Source: Cryobacterium sp. SO1
GTDB lineage: Bacteria; Actinomycetota; Actinomycetes; Actinomycetales; Microbacteriaceae
Direction: 5' to 3'
Assembly: GCF_004210215.2 (NCBI RefSeq)
Contig: NZ_CP067394.1
Span: 3,224,001 to 3,288,000, forward strand
DNA: 64,000 nucleotides
Part shown: one piece after another, positions 34,375 through 44,419 of the stretch
How the letters are laid out: the number at the start of each line of letters is the position of its first letter
How positions within the stretch are numbered: the stretch's first letter is position 1
Position numbers and translations under genes: made by a program
The notes under the pieces: model-generated
The model's database searches: none
What the model was told of the DNA's origin: nothing
Seen by the model: the letters and a program-made list of their open reading frames with translations, nothing else

Positions 34375-36321
34375 ATGGAGTTGCGCACGATGAGTGATAA
34401 ACAGACACGGTTGCTGGACCTCCTGTCCCAGACATCCAGCTGGATCACGGCAGGCGAACTTGCTGACCGCTTGGGGGTGACCCCGCGCAGTGTGCGCAGC
34501 TATGTCACGGCGGTGAAGGCAGCCGCGCATCCGCTCACCGTGATCGAATCGGGTACCGCCGGCTACCGGCTCAACCGCGACGAATTCGCCAGCTTCACCG
34601 CCCAGCACCGGTCCAAGGCGCGTGAGCCGGATGCCGATACTCCGCAGCAGCGCCTGTCCAGCCTGGTGCGCCGGCTCACCGAATCGCCCGACGGCCTCGA
34701 CGTCTATGAGCTCGCGGCGGAGAATTTCGTCAGCGATTCCACCGTGGAGGCTGACCTGGCCCGGGTGCGGTTGATGCTGCCCGACAGCGGCCTGACCCTG
34801 GCACGGCACGGCAGCGTCGTCACACTCACCGGCTCCGAAACCGACCGGCGCCGGCTGCTCAGCCGCATGTTCCGGGAGGAAAGCGCCCGCGGCATGATCG
34901 ACCTGGAGACCATCCAGCGGGAGTTCACCTCCGGCCAGGCCGGCGCCGACAGCCTCGGCGCGTTCAAGACCGACCTCATCGAGATGCTCGACGGGCAGGG
35001 TTATTTCGTCAACGAGTACGGCATCAACAATGTGCTGCTGCACGTGGCGATCGCCATCGACCGGGTCACCAAGCGCCTCTCCCCCGCGCCGGCCGTGGCC
35101 GAACCGCCGTCGGAGCTGGCCACCTCGTTGTCGAGTCTGATCATGAAGCACTTCGACGTGTGCCTGGGCAGCGGCGACCTGGCCTACCTGTCGTTCCTGC
35201 TCACCACCCGGGTGATCACCCCCGGGCACGATCAGCCGGCCGAGACCCTCATCGAGAGCTACGTGCGGCCGGAGGAACTCGCCGCGATGCGTGCCATCGC
35301 GGACCGGGCCAGCCAGGAATACCTGGTCGACCTCGACGACGACGACTTCATCGTGCGGCTGACCCTGCACGTGCGCAACCTGATCAACCGGGCGCACGAC
35401 AAGTCGTACTCGCGCAACCCGCTGACCCGGTCGATCAAGACCTCGTACCCGCTGATCTACGAACTGGCCGTGTACATCGCCAGCGAGCTGCAGCGCGCCG
35501 AGCAGATCGTGATCAACGACGACGAGATCGCCTACATCGCCATGCACGTGGGCGCGCACCTCGAGCAGCAGGTGCGCCGGGTGGAGCTGGTGACCTGCGC
35601 GATCGTCTGCCCCAACTACTACGACATGCACGTGTTGCTGCGCGAGCGCATCGAACGGGTGCTCGGCGACGATCTCGACGTCGTCGCGGTGATCACCCGC
35701 TCCGATGTGGCCTGGGACTCGCTCGACGCCGATCTGGTGCTCACCACCATCGACCCCCCGCTGCACGCCGACGGGGTCATCGTCATTCAGCCGTTCCTCA
35801 CCCAGGGTGACATCGACCGCATCCGCCAGCACACCAGCCGGGTGCGCCGGATGCGCCGCCGCGCGAGCCTGAAGGACGACCTGCTGCAGTTCTTCGACCC
35901 GTCGTTGTTCTCCCGCAACTTCTACGCCCGCGACGAGACCGCGATGATCACCGCGCTGGGCGAACGGATGATGTCGCGCGGGCTGATCGACCAGAGCTAC
36001 GTCGACGGCGCCATCGAGCGTGAGCTGATGTCCTCCACGGCGTTCACCGACAACCTCGCGGTGCCGCACGCGATGTCGATGAGCGCCAAGCAGACCTCCA
36101 TCGCCATCGTGATCAACGACGCCCCGATGGACTGGGGTGACAACCGGGTGAACGTGGTCGCCCTGATCGCGTTCAGCGCCGCCGGCCGCAGCACCTTCCA
36201 GGCGGTCTTCGACCAGTTCGTCGAGGTCTTCTCGGACCGCCTCGAGGTGCAACGCCTGATCAAGCGCTCCGTCGACTTCGCCTCCTTCATCGACGAACTC
36301 GTCCACGTCATGGACGCCTAG
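34375..36321 (+). CDS. mtlR: MtlR-type transcriptional activator (HTH-PRD-EIIB-EIIA)
   Basis: 648 aa. An HTH_11 domain (ITAGELADRLGVTPRSVRSY, about residues 20-75) is followed by two PRD domains (about 165-390, with histidines in IAYIAMHVGAHL), an EIIB-like domain and a C-terminal EIIA-like domain (DNLAVPHAMSM). PRD regulators read the phosphorylation of PTS proteins; this one should activate the divergent mannitol operon when mannitol is present. TACTCT (34362-34367) stands 7 nt before the ATG at 34375, so the mRNA is probably leaderless. Confidence 0.92.
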   Translation: MELRTMSDKQTRLLDLLSQTSSWITAGELADRLGVTPRSVRSYVTAVKAAAHPLTVIESGTAGYRLNRDEFASFTAQHRSKAREPDADTPQQRLSSLVRRLTESPDGLDVYELAAENFVSDSTVEADLARVRLMLPDSGLTLARHGSVVTLTGSETDRRRLLSRMFREESARGMIDLETIQREFTSGQAGADSLGAFKTDLIEMLDGQGYFVNEYGINNVLLHVAIAIDRVTKRLSPAPAVAEPPSELATSLSSLIMKHFDVCLGSGDLAYLSFLLTTRVITPGHDQPAETLIESYVRPEELAAMRAIADRASQEYLVDLDDDDFIVRLTLHVRNLINRAHDKSYSRNPLTRSIKTSYPLIYELAVYIASELQRAEQIVINDDEIAYIAMHVGAHLEQQVRRVELVTCAIVCPNYYDMHVLLRERIERVLGDDLDVVAVITRSDVAWDSLDADLVLTTIDPPLHADGVIVIQPFLTQGDIDRIRQHTSRVRRMRRRASLKDDLLQFFDPSLFSRNFYARDETAMITALGERMMSRGLIDQSYVDGAIERELMSSTAFTDNLAVPHAMSMSAKQTSIAIVINDAPMDWGDNRVNVVALIAFSAAGRSTFQAVFDQFVEVFSDRLEVQRLIKRSVDFASFIDELVHVMDA

Positions 36322-36329
36322 CCCCGCCC

Positions 36330-36615
36330 AACGCTGGTCGAGCCCCCGTCTCGTTGGTCGAGCCCGTCGAGACCTGGTGACCCCGCGACCCCGCGACCCA
36401 ACCTGCATCCACACCCCCTCGCCGGTCGAGCCCGTCGAGACCCCGCGACCCAACCTGCATCCGCACCCCCTCGCTGGTCGACCCCGTCGAGACCCCGCGA
36501 CCCGGTCTGCAGTGGCTCCCGTCTCGCTGGTCGAGCCCGTCGAGACCCCGCGACCCAACCTGCGGTGGTTCCCGTCTCGCTGGTCGAGCCCGTCGAGACC
36601 CCGCGACCCGACAGC
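36330..36615 (-). repeat. Dispersed repeat array, inverted orientation
   Basis: About six copies of GGTCGAGCCCGTCGAGACC with spacers such as CCGCGACCCAACCTGCATCC. On the minus strand the core reads GGTCTCGACGGGCTCGACC, the same family as elsewhere. It follows mtlR directly and runs to within 100 bp of the GIY-YIG gene. No gene in 36322-36713. Confidence 0.85.
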
Positions 36616-36713
36616 CCAACGGATGCATCTCTCCCCGCCCACATTCCCGCAGCGTTGTTCACAGATTCGACCCAAGCATCCTCAAGCTGCCTTCAATCTG
36701 GGACCCTCCCTGT

Positions 36714-36998
36714 ATGCCATTCATGTACATCCTCGAGTGCGCCGACGGCTCGTTCTACGTCGGAAGCACCTGGGATCTGGAGAGGCGCCTCGCACAGCAC
36801 AACACTGCTGATCAGGGCGCGGCCTATACCCGGCGACGCCGTCCTGTCCGGCTCGTCTACTGCGAACAAAGCGAGAGCATCGCGGATGCCTACGCCCGCG
36901 AGAAGCAGATTCAAGGTTGGAGCAGGGCCAAGCGCATAGCCCTCATCGAGGGTCGGCTCGGTGATCTACCCGGCCTGAGCCGGCCACATCAGCACTAG
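36714..36998 (+). CDS. GIY-YIG nuclease family protein
   Basis: 94 aa. It starts MPFMYILECADGSFYVGST, the GIY-YIG pattern (here YIL...FYVG), followed by LERRLAQHN and the conserved Glu in YAREKQIQGWSRAKR. It belongs to the small stand-alone UPF0213/YhbQ group, whose members can cut branched or single-stranded DNA. It is bracketed by two repeat arrays in opposite orientation, so a link to repeat movement is conceivable. No promoter is obvious. Confidence 0.85.
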   Translation: MPFMYILECADGSFYVGSTWDLERRLAQHNTADQGAAYTRRRRPVRLVYCEQSESIADAYAREKQIQGWSRAKRIALIEGRLGDLPGLSRPHQH

Positions 36999-37060
36999 AG
37001 GCGCGATCCGCTGATCGAGCCCGCGAGAGCCCACGAGTCGCCCACGCACCGGGGAACCAG

Positions 37061-37570
37061 TCACCAGGTCTCGACACGCTCGACCAACGCGAGACGGGAA
37101 CGCACGTAGAAATGGTCACCAGGTCTCGACGAGCTCGACCAACGTGGTGGGAACGAACGCAGACCGGGTCACCGGGTCTCGACGAGCTCGACCAGCGAGA
37201 GACGGGAACCACCGCAGGCCGGGTCACCAGGTCTCGACGAGCTCGACCAACGAGAGACGGGAACCAGCGCAGGCCGGGTCACCGGGTCTCGACTAGCTCG
37301 ACCGGCGAGAGACGGGAACGCACGTAGAAACGGTCACCTGGTCTCGACGATCTCGACCAACGTGAGACGGGAGGAACCGCAGGCCAGGTCAGCAGGTCTC
37401 GACGAGCTCGACCAGCGAGAGACGGGAACCAGGGCAGACCGGGTCACGGGGTCTCGACGAGCTCGACCAACGCGAGACGGGAAGAACCGCAGGCCGGGTC
37501 ACTGGGTCTCGACGAGCTCGACCGGCGAGAGACGGCTCGACAGGCTCGACCGACGAGACGGGGACGAACG
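37061..37570 (+). repeat. Nine-unit tandem array of the 54-55 bp repeat
   Basis: Nine units with core TCTCGACGAGCTCGACCAAC, then GAGACGGGAAC and a variable part ending GCCGGGTCACC, at 54-55 bp spacing; a decayed unit precedes at 37010. The unit length equals that of the array at 6.8 kb. Orientation is opposite to the array at 36330. It ends against the map gene. No gene in 36999-37580. Confidence 0.88.
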
Positions 37571-37580
37571 CAGAACCGAG

Positions 37581-38417
37581 TTACGCCAGCGGAACCGGCG
37601 TGATCCCGAACTGGGCCAGGCCTGACGCGCCGCCGTCCTCGGCGGTGAGCACCCAGATGCCGTCCTTGTGCACGGCGACGCTGTGCTCCCAGTGTGCGGC
37701 GGCCTTGCCGTCGCTGGTGGCAACGGTCCAGTCGTCGTCGCGGGTGTAGGTCTCGATGTCGCCGAGCACCACCATCGGCTCGATGGCCACGACCAGGCCG
37801 GGCTTCACGTCCGGGCCCTTCTGGCGCACCCGGTAGTTGAACACCGGCGGCGCCTCGTGCATGGACTTGCCGATGCCGTGCCCCACGTAGTCGGTGAGAA
37901 TCCCGAACGAACCCTGCGATTCGATGTAGTCCTCGATGGCCTCGCCGACCTCGTTGAGGTGCCGCGCCGACGCCAGCCGGGCGATGCCGTGCCAGAGCGA
38001 CTGCTCGGTCACGCGCGACAGCTCCTGGCGTTCGGCGACGAGCTCGGGCCGGGCCGGGTCGGGCAGCACGAAGGTGAAGGCCGCGTCGCCGTTCCAGCCG
38101 TCGATGATCGCGCCGCTGTCGATGGAGACGATGTCGCCCGCGCCCAGGACCCGCCCGTTGGGGATGCCGTGCACCACGTCGTCGTTCACCGAGGCGCACA
38201 CGGTGTGGAAGTAGCCCTGCTCGAGCTTGAAGTTGGGCTGACCGCCCAGGGCCACGATCGCGGCCTCAGCGGCCGCATCCAGCTCGAGGGTGGTGACACC
38301 CGCCTGCATCGCGTTGCGCGCCGCCACGAGCGACGCAGCGGTCGCCAGGCCGGGGGCCAGCATCAGGCGCATCTGCGCCGGGGTCTTGTAGATGGAGCGG
38401 CGAAGGGCCACGGTCAT
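37581..38417 (-). CDS. map: Methionine aminopeptidase, type I
   Basis: 278 aa. ASVNDDVVHGIPN, SIDSGAIIDGWNGDAA (metal-binding Asp residues), GHGIGKSMHEAP (His) and AIEPMVVLGD (Glu) are the five-ligand dimetal site. It removes the initiator methionine. TAGTTT (38424-38429) lies 6 nt before the ATG, so map probably has its own leaderless promoter after the adk terminator. Confidence 0.95.
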   Translation of the reverse strand: MTVALRRSIYKTPAQMRLMLAPGLATAASLVAARNAMQAGVTTLELDAAAEAAIVALGGQPNFKLEQGYFHTVCASVNDDVVHGIPNGRVLGAGDIVSIDSGAIIDGWNGDAAFTFVLPDPARPELVAERQELSRVTEQSLWHGIARLASARHLNEVGEAIEDYIESQGSFGILTDYVGHGIGKSMHEAPPVFNYRVRQKGPDVKPGLVVAIEPMVVLGDIETYTRDDDWTVATSDGKAAAHWEHSVAVHKDGIWVLTAEDGGASGLAQFGITPVPLA

Positions 38418-38467
38418 ACCTGCAAACTAAGTCGTCGTGCGAAGCCGGCACCGACAGGTGTCCGGGT

Positions 38468-38503
38468 GAAAAAACGAAAGGGCGCCGACCGAAGCCGACG
38501 CCC
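38468..38503 (-). terminator. Intrinsic terminator between adk and map
   Basis: On the minus strand GGGCGTCGGC, loop TTCG, GTCGGCGCCC (10-bp stem with two G-U pairs) is followed by TTTCGTTTTTTC. It ends the S10-spc-adk transcript and separates map. Confidence 0.85.
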
Positions 38504-38515
38504 AATCAGAACAAT

Positions 38516-39130
38516 TTAGACCGAGGCCGCAACGGTGTCGCTCGGACCGACGGCGTGCAGGCCGCGCTCGGCGAGGGCCGCCACGATCCGGTCGGTGACC
38601 TGGTCGACGGCGCCGAGGCCGTCGACGGTGACCACGACGCCGCGCTTGTCGTACAGGTGGATCAGCGGGGCGGTCTGCTCTTCGTACACGTCGAGCCGGT
38701 GACGGATGACGTCGGCCGTGTCATCGGCGCGGCCCTGCTCGGCGGCCCGCTTGAGCAGCCGGGCGACGACCTCGTCGGTGTCGGCGACGATCTGCACCAC
38801 GGCGTCGAGCGAGGTGCCCTCGGCGTTGAGCAGGCGGTCCAGCTCGAGCACCTGCTCGGTGGTGCGCGGGTACCCGTCGAGCAGGAAGCCGTTGAGGGCG
38901 TCCGGCTCGGCCAGGCGGTCGGCGACAATCGCGTTGGTCAGGGTGTCGGGCACGTACTTGCCGGCCTCGATGAACGCCTTGACCTGCAGGCCCAGCTCGG
39001 TTTCGTTCTTCACGTTCGCACGGAAGATGTCACCGGTGGAAACGGCCGGAATACCGAAGGCATCCGCCAGGCGCACGGCCTGGGTGCCCTTGCCGGCGCC
39101 CGGGGGGCCGATCACGAGGAGGCGGGTCAA
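38516..39130 (-). CDS. adk: Adenylate kinase
   Basis: 204 aa. P-loop [20 protein letters not shown] and [19 protein letters not shown]. The LID is of the short type. It interconverts AMP, ADP and ATP. The start overlaps the secY stop by 4 nt (ATGA). Confidence 0.96.
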   Translation of the reverse strand: MTRLLVIGPPGAGKGTQAVRLADAFGIPAVSTGDIFRANVKNETELGLQVKAFIEAGKYVPDTLTNAIVADRLAEPDALNGFLLDGYPRTTEQVLELDRLLNAEGTSLDAVVQIVADTDEVVARLLKRAAEQGRADDTADVIRHRLDVYEEQTAPLIHLYDKRGVVVTVDGLGAVDQVTDRIVAALAERGLHAVGPSDTVAASV

Positions 39131-40449
39131 CGCAGAAGCCCTTCGTAGTGGCGCTGCTGCAGCTGGGAGTCGATCTGTTTGACCGTCTCCAGGCCGACGC
39201 CGACGATGATCAGGATGCTTGCGCCACCGAACGGGAAGTTCTGGTCGGCGCCGATCAGCGAGAACGCGATCAGCGGGATCAGCGCAATCAGACCGAGGTA
39301 GAGCGCACCGGGCAGGGTCACCCGGGTGAGCACGTAGTCGAGGTACTCGGCGGTGGGCCGGCCGGCACGGATGCCGGGGATGAAGCCGCCGTACTTCTTC
39401 ATGTTGTCCGCGACCTCTTCAGGGTTGAAGGTGATCGCGACGTAGAAGTAGGTGAAGCCCACGATGAGCAGGAAGTAGAACGCCATGTACAGCGGGTGGC
39501 TGCCCTGGGTGAGGTTGTTCGTGACCCAGGTAACCCAGGCCTGCGGCGTCTCGCCGGCGGCGGGCTGGTTGAACTGGGCGATCAGGGCCGGCAGGTACAG
39601 CAGCGACGACGCGAAGATGACGGGCACGACGCCGGCCATGTTCACCTTGATCGGAATGTAGGTGTTGTTGCCGCCATACGTTCGGCGGCCCACCATGCGC
39701 TTGGCATACTGCACCGGGATGCGCCGCTGCGACTGCTCGACGAACACCACGCCGGCGACCACGATGAGGCCGATCACCAACACGATGAGGAACACGTCGA
39801 TGCCGCGCTGCTGGGCGATGGAGATGAGGGAGTTGGGGAACTGGGCGGCGATCGACGTGAAGATCAGCAGCGACATGCCGTTGCCGATGCCACGCTCGGT
39901 GATCATCTCACCCATCCACATGATCACGCCGGTACCGGCGGTCATGGTGATGACCATCAGCATGATGGCGTACCAGGCGTCGTTGGTGAGCAGCTGCGAG
40001 CACTCGGAGGAGGCCGAGGTGCCGAACAGGGCGCCGCTGCGGGCCACCGTGATCAGCGTGGTCGACTGCAGGATGCCCAGGGCGATGGTGAGGTAGCGGG
40101 TGTACTGCGTCAGCTTGGACTGGCCCGCCGCACCCTCCTTGTAGAGGGTCTCAAAGTGTGGGATCACCACGCGCAGCAGCTGCACGATGATGGAGGCCGT
40201 GATGTACGGCATGATCCCCAGCGCGAAGACGGACAGCTGCAGCAAGGCGCCACCGCTGAACAGGTTCACGAGCTCGTAGAGGCCGCTCGTTCCCTGGTTC
40301 GCTGCAAGACAGGCCTGCACGTTGCCGAAGTCCACGAATGGGGCGGGGATGAACGAGCCCAGACGGAACAGGGCGACGATGCCCAGGGTGAACCCGATCT
40401 TCTTACGAAGGTCCGGCGTGCGGAATATCCGCGCAATGGCGCTAAACAA
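39127..40449 (-). CDS. secY: Preprotein translocase subunit SecY
   Basis: 440 aa, ten membrane segments. It starts [45 protein letters not shown] and [16 protein letters not shown] are conserved. It is the channel of the Sec system. The 101-nt gap to rplO holds one degenerate copy of the dispersed repeat (CAGGCTCGACAAGCTCGAT). Confidence 0.97.
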   Translation of the reverse strand: MFSAIARIFRTPDLRKKIGFTLGIVALFRLGSFIPAPFVDFGNVQACLAANQGTSGLYELVNLFSGGALLQLSVFALGIMPYITASIIVQLLRVVIPHFETLYKEGAAGQSKLTQYTRYLTIALGILQSTTLITVARSGALFGTSASSECSQLLTNDAWYAIMLMVITMTAGTGVIMWMGEMITERGIGNGMSLLIFTSIAAQFPNSLISIAQQRGIDVFLIVLVIGLIVVAGVVFVEQSQRRIPVQYAKRMVGRRTYGGNNTYIPIKVNMAGVVPVIFASSLLYLPALIAQFNQPAAGETPQAWVTWVTNNLTQGSHPLYMAFYFLLIVGFTYFYVAITFNPEEVADNMKKYGGFIPGIRAGRPTAEYLDYVLTRVTLPGALYLGLIALIPLIAFSLIGADQNFPFGGASILIIVGVGLETVKQIDSQLQQRHYEGLLR

Positions 40450-40550
40450 AAAAGGCCTCCAGTTAGTAACAAAGAACGAGCTTGCCGAGACAGCGTCAGC
40501 GCATTAGCCGCTGAGCAGGCTCGACAAGCTCGATCTCGTCTACGGTCTTA

Positions 40551-41153
40551 CTACTTGATCGAGCCACCTGCTGCGACGATCTTCTGCTCTGCTGAGCGGG
40601 AGACCTTATCGACTGCAACAGTCAGCTTAACCGCAATGTCACCATTGCCGAGAACCTTGACCTTCTCGTTGTCGCGAACTGCGCCCTTGGCGACCAGTGA
40701 AGCGATGGTTACATCGCCGCCGGTCGGGTACAGCTCGGCGAGGCGCTCCAGGTTGACAACCTGGTACTCGACGCGGAACGGGTTCTTGAACCCGCGCAGC
40801 TTCGGGGTGCGCATGTGCAGCGGCATCTGCCCACCCTCGAAGCCGATACGCACGGTATAGCGCGCCTTGGTGCCCTTGGTTCCGCGACCCGCGGTCTTAC
40901 CCTTGGATCCTTCACCACGGCCAACGCGCTGCTTGTCCTTCTTCGATCCGGGCGCGGGACGAAGGTGGTGAACCTTCAGAACCTGCGGACGGACCTCGGT
41001 GGGCTCAGTCGGCGCGGCGGCCTTCTTGGCGGCAGCAGTCTTGGCCGGAGCCTTGGCCGCAGCAGCCTTCGTGGTCGTCGCCTTGGGAGCGGCGGCCTTC
41101 TTAGCGGCGGGCTTGGTTGCTACCTTCTCGGTAGCTTCCTTCTCGTCAGCCAT
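40551..41153 (-). CDS. rplO: 50S ribosomal protein L15 (uL15) with Ala/Lys-rich N-terminal extension
   Basis: 200 aa against about 145 usual. Residues 58-200 are normal L15 ([39 protein letters not shown]). Residues 1-57 are an added tail of Ala, Lys, Thr and Pro ([12 protein letters not shown]) that looks like a histone-H1 tail. The frame and start are clear: the ATG overlaps the rpmD stop by one base. The tail probably binds rRNA or DNA non-specifically. Confidence 0.95.
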   Translation of the reverse strand: MADEKEATEKVATKPAAKKAAAPKATTTKAAAAKAPAKTAAAKKAAAPTEPTEVRPQVLKVHHLRPAPGSKKDKQRVGRGEGSKGKTAGRGTKGTKARYTVRIGFEGGQMPLHMRTPKLRGFKNPFRVEYQVVNLERLAELYPTGGDVTIASLVAKGAVRDNEKVKVLGNGDIAVKLTVAVDKVSRSAEQKIVAAGGSIK

Positions 41154-41335
41154 TAGTCAATCTCCTCGACCTTCACAAGGTGAGCAACGGTGTTGACGTA
41201 GCCACGGTTCTGCGAGTTGTCCTCGCGGATCGTGACGGCGCCAATGCGACGCAGGCCCAGGCTGCGAAGTGTGTCGCGCTGGTTCTGCTTCTCACTAATT
41301 TTGGACTTGATCTGCGTAATCTTCAGCTGAGCCAT
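41153..41335 (-). CDS. rpmD: 50S ribosomal protein L30 (uL30)
   Basis: 60 aa from [37 protein letters not shown] is the family motif. One-base overlaps (TAATG) with both rpsE and rplO point to coupled translation. Confidence 0.95.
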   Translation of the reverse strand: MAQLKITQIKSKISEKQNQRDTLRSLGLRRIGAVTIREDNSQNRGYVNTVAHLVKVEEID

Positions 41336-42048
41336 TAGGCACCTGCCTTCGCGCTTGCGGCGGCTGCTGCTGCAGCCGCGTCGGCACGCAGAAAACGGGC
41401 CGGGGCCACGTCTTCGTAGGCGAGGCCACGGCGAGCCGCGACTGCACGGGGCTCTTCGAGCTGGTGCAGGGCCTCCACCGTGGCGTGCACGATGTTGATG
41501 GTGTTCGACGAACCGAGCGACTTGCTCAGCACGTCGTGGATGCCGGCGCATTCGAGTACGGCGCGCACCGGGCCACCGGCGATAACGCCGGTACCTGCTG
41601 CGGCCGGACGGAGAAGAACGACTCCGGCGGCTGCTTCACCCTGAACGGGGTGCGGGATGGTCAGGCCGACGCGGGGAACGCGGAAGAAGTTCTTCTTCGC
41701 TTCCTCGACGCCCTTGCTGATTGCGGTCGGGACCTCGCGGGCCTTACCGTAACCAACGCCTACCAGACCGTTACCGTCTCCGACGACGACCAGAGCGGTG
41801 AAGCTGAAGCGACGACCACCCTTGACCACCTTGGAAACACGGTTGATCGTAACGACGCGCTCGAGGAACTGGCTCTTCTCGGCGTCACGGCTTCCGCGCT
41901 CACGGTTCGGGCTGCGCTCACGGCCACCACGGCGAGCCTCACGAGGCTCGTTCTGCGGCGGCGTGGTCGAAGCTGCGGTTTCCACCGGAACTTCAGTGAC
42001 GACGTCAGCTTCCTTCGCTGCTGCGGTGCTACTGGATTCAGTGCTCAC
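41335..42048 (-). CDS. rpsE: 30S ribosomal protein S5 (uS5), extended at both ends
   Basis: 237 aa against about 167 usual. The core has [20 protein letters not shown] and [20 protein letters not shown]. An N-terminal stretch of about 55 residues (Ser/Thr/Glu then Arg-rich) and a C-terminal Ala-rich tail are extra. S5 supports decoding accuracy. The ATG overlaps the rplR stop by 4 nt. Confidence 0.95.
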   Translation of the reverse strand: MSTESSSTAAAKEADVVTEVPVETAASTTPPQNEPREARRGGRERSPNRERGSRDAEKSQFLERVVTINRVSKVVKGGRRFSFTALVVVGDGNGLVGVGYGKAREVPTAISKGVEEAKKNFFRVPRVGLTIPHPVQGEAAAGVVLLRPAAAGTGVIAGGPVRAVLECAGIHDVLSKSLGSSNTINIVHATVEALHQLEEPRAVAARRGLAYEDVAPARFLRADAAAAAAAASAKAGA

Positions 42049-42416
42049 AGGTCCAACCCTCCCTTTCGGGCTCCTTCGGCGATGGCTGCGACGCGTCCTG
42101 CGTACTTGCTGCCACCACGGTCAAATACGACGGCTTCGATACCGGCGGCTTTGGCGCGCTCGGCGACGAGTTCGCCGACCTTGTGCGCCTTGGCGGTCTT
42201 GTCACCATCGAAGGTGCGCAGACCGGTTTCGAGAGTCGACGCCGACGCGAGGGTGAAACCCTTGCTGTCGTCAACGACCTGCACGAATACGTGGCGAGCC
42301 GAGCGGGTGACGACGAGACGCGGACGAAGCGCGGTCCCCTCGATCTTCTTGCGAAGACGTGCGTGCCTGCGTCCGCGGGCAGCCGACTTGCTTTTTCCTC
42401 TAGTTCCGAGACCCAT
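42045..42416 (-). CDS. rplR: 50S ribosomal protein L18 (uL18)
   Basis: 123 aa. [19 protein letters not shown] and [20 protein letters not shown] are typical. It binds 5S rRNA with L5. It is separated from rplF by 2 nt. Confidence 0.96.
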   Translation of the reverse strand: MGLGTRGKSKSAARGRRHARLRKKIEGTALRPRLVVTRSARHVFVQVVDDSKGFTLASASTLETGLRTFDGDKTAKAHKVGELVAERAKAAGIEAVVFDRGGSKYAGRVAAIAEGARKGGLDL

Positions 42417-42418
42417 GG

Positions 42419-42955
42419 TTACTTACCACTCTTTCCGGCCTTGCGGCGAACAATCTCGCCGGCGTAACGCACACCCTTGCCCTTGTAGGGCTCAGGCTTG
42501 CGAATCTTACGGATGTTTGCGGCAACCTCACCGACGGCCTGCTTGTCGATACCGCTGACCGTGAGCTTGTTAACGCCCTCGACGGTCAGGGAGATACCAA
42601 CGGGCGGCTCAATGAGGACCGGGTGCGAGAAGCCGAGGGCGAACTCAACAGAGGTGCCCTTCTGAGCGACGCGGTAACCGGTACCGACGATCTCGAGTCC
42701 CTTGGTGTAACCCACGGTGACGCCGATGATCTGGTTGGCGATCAGGGTGCGGGTCAGTCCGTGCAGCGAACGCGAAGCGCGCTCGTCGTCGGGACGGGTG
42801 ACCAGAACCTGGCCATCGGTGACCTGGACCTCGATGGGGTTGGCGACGGTGAGCGCGAGCTCGCCCTTCGGACCCTTGACGCTAACGGCCTGGCCGTTAG
42901 CTTCGACCGTGACACCCGCGGGGATCTCGATCGGAAGTCTTCCAATACGTGACAT
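42419..42955 (-). CDS. rplF: 50S ribosomal protein L6 (uL6)
   Basis: 178 aa: [20 protein letters not shown] at the start, and the signature [19 protein letters not shown] near the end. Six nucleotides separate it from rpsH. Confidence 0.97.
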   Translation of the reverse strand: MSRIGRLPIEIPAGVTVEANGQAVSVKGPKGELALTVANPIEVQVTDGQVLVTRPDDERASRSLHGLTRTLIANQIIGVTVGYTKGLEIVGTGYRVAQKGTSVEFALGFSHPVLIEPPVGISLTVEGVNKLTVSGIDKQAVGEVAANIRKIRKPEPYKGKGVRYAGEIVRRKAGKSGK

Positions 42956-42961
42956 TGTCGG

Positions 42962-43360
42962 CTACCACACGTAGGCGAGAACTTCTCCGCCTACGCCCTT
43001 CTTCTCAGCCTGGCGGTCGGTGAGCAGACCGCTGGAGGTGGACAGGATGGCAACGCCGAGGCCGCCGAGAACCGTGGGGATCTCAGTCGACTTTGCGTAC
43101 ACGCGCAGGCCGGGCTTGGAAACCCGCTTGATGCCGACGATGGAACGCTCGCGGTTGGGGCCGAACTTGAGGTTCAGCGTGAGGGTCTTTCCGACCTCTG
43201 CATCCTTGACATCCCAGGCAGAGATGTAACCCTGTGCCTTGAGGATGTCTGCGATGTGCGCCTTGAGCTTGCTGTGCGGCATCGACACTGTGTCGTGGTA
43301 CGCCGAGTTAGCGTTGCGCAGTCTGGTCAGCATATCTGCGACCGGATCTGTCATTGTCAT
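42962..43360 (-). CDS. rpsH: 30S ribosomal protein S8 (uS8)
   Basis: 132 aa from [39 protein letters not shown] and GGEVLAYVW at the end are diagnostic. In many actinobacteria rpsN precedes it; here the 106 nt before rpsH hold only a hairpin. S8 of E. coli represses the spc operon by binding mRNA. Confidence 0.96.
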   Translation of the reverse strand: MTMTDPVADMLTRLRNANSAYHDTVSMPHSKLKAHIADILKAQGYISAWDVKDAEVGKTLTLNLKFGPNRERSIVGIKRVSKPGLRVYAKSTEIPTVLGGLGVAILSTSSGLLTDRQAEKKGVGGEVLAYVW

Positions 43361-43425
43361 ATTGTGGTGCCTTTCTCGCCTGGTTTCGTGCACCCGTTAC
43401 ACGGATGACGACCTGTGGTGGTGGA

Positions 43426-43451
43426 GGGGGCCGAACGGATGTCCGGCCCCC
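43426..43451 (-). promoter_or_regulatory. Strong hairpin between rplE and rpsH
   Basis: GGGGGCCGAAC, loop of 4, GTCCGGCCCCC: an 11-bp stem with one mismatch, 16 nt after the rplE stop. No T-run. It occupies the site where rpsN lies in other actinobacteria and may be a processing or S8-regulatory element. Confidence 0.45.
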
Positions 43452-43466
43452 GGAGGTAAAGCTAGT

Positions 43467-44057
43467 TTAGGAGTTCTCGGCCGTCTTGAACGGGAAGCCG
43501 AGCGCCTTGAGCAGCGCGCGACCCTCGTCGTTGTTCTTGGCGGTCGTCACAACAGTGATGTCCATACCGCGAATACGGTCGATCCGGTCCTGGTCGATCT
43601 CGTGGAACATAACCTGCTCCGTGAGACCGAACGTGTAGTTGCCGGCGCCGTCGAACTGCTTGTCCGAGAGGCCGCGGAAGTCGCGGATACGGGGCAGTGC
43701 GAGGCTGAGCAGCCGGTCGAGGAACTCCCACATGCGGTCGCCACGAAGTGTGACGTGCGTGCCAATGGGCTGTCCTTCACGCAGTTTGAACTGCGCGATG
43801 GACTTGCGTGCCTTGGTGACCTGCGGCTTCTGGCCGGTGATCTTGGTGAGGTCGGCGACGGCGCCATCCATGATCTTGCCGTCGCGTGCAGCCTCGCCGA
43901 CACCCATGTTGACGATGATCTTCGTCAGGTTGGGTACCTGGTGGACGTTGGTGAAGCCCAGGTCCTTGGCGAGCTGCAGGGAGATCTCTTCGCGGTACTT
44001 CTGCTTGAGACGCGGCAGCACGACGGGCTTGGTGGCCTCAGTTGCGGTGTCAGTCAT
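43467..44057 (-). CDS. rplE: 50S ribosomal protein L5 (uL5)
   Basis: 196 aa. [40 protein letters not shown] and FPEIDQDRI-like [17 protein letters not shown] are conserved. Binds 5S rRNA. Its ATG overlaps the rplX stop by one base. Confidence 0.97.
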   Translation of the reverse strand: MTDTATEATKPVVLPRLKQKYREEISLQLAKDLGFTNVHQVPNLTKIIVNMGVGEAARDGKIMDGAVADLTKITGQKPQVTKARKSIAQFKLREGQPIGTHVTLRGDRMWEFLDRLLSLALPRIRDFRGLSDKQFDGAGNYTFGLTEQVMFHEIDQDRIDRIRGMDITVVTTAKNNDEGRALLKALGFPFKTAENS

Positions 44058-44416
44058 TAGAGGTCCTTACCTGACTTCTTGGCGTAACGAACGCGGACCG
44101 TCTTGGCGACGCCGTCCTTCGTTACCTCTTCGAGGCGGAATCCGACCTTGGTCGGCTTCTTGGTCTCCGGGTCGACGAGCGCGACGTTGGAAGCGTGAAT
44201 CGATGCTTCCACGGTCTCGATGCCGCCGGTCTTGGAGCCGCGCTGGGTCTGGCCGACACGAACGTGCTTCTTGACGAAGTTGATGCCTTCGACGAGAACA
44301 CGGTTCTTCTCAACCTGTACCTCGAGCACACGACCCTGCTTGCCACGGTCTCCGCCGCGAGCCTGGGTGCGGCCGGTGATGACCTCTACGAGGTCACCCT
44401 TCTTGATTCTGGCCAT
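44057..44416 (-). CDS. rplX: 50S ribosomal protein L24 (uL24)
   Basis: 119 aa. [19 protein letters not shown] (KOW motif) and [19 protein letters not shown] identify it. Three nucleotides separate it from rplN. It starts assembly of the 50S subunit. Confidence 0.96.
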   Translation of the reverse strand: MARIKKGDLVEVITGRTQARGGDRGKQGRVLEVQVEKNRVLVEGINFVKKHVRVGQTQRGSKTGGIETVEASIHASNVALVDPETKKPTKVGFRLEEVTKDGVAKTVRVRYAKKSGKDL

Positions 44417-44419
44417 GAT

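Noticed and set aside
36330..36640. Coding sequence for a repetitive RPRDP-like protein in the repeat arrays
   Set aside because: The frames only reflect the dispersed repeat, which occurs in several orientations at intergenic sites.
36714..36998. Homing endonuclease
   Set aside because: The protein is only the small stand-alone GIY-YIG domain without the DNA-binding part of homing enzymes, and it does not interrupt a gene.
37061..37570. CRISPR array
   Set aside because: Units are tandem copies of about 54 bp that are similar along most of their length; the parts between cores are not unique, lengths are not constant elsewhere, and no cas genes are near.
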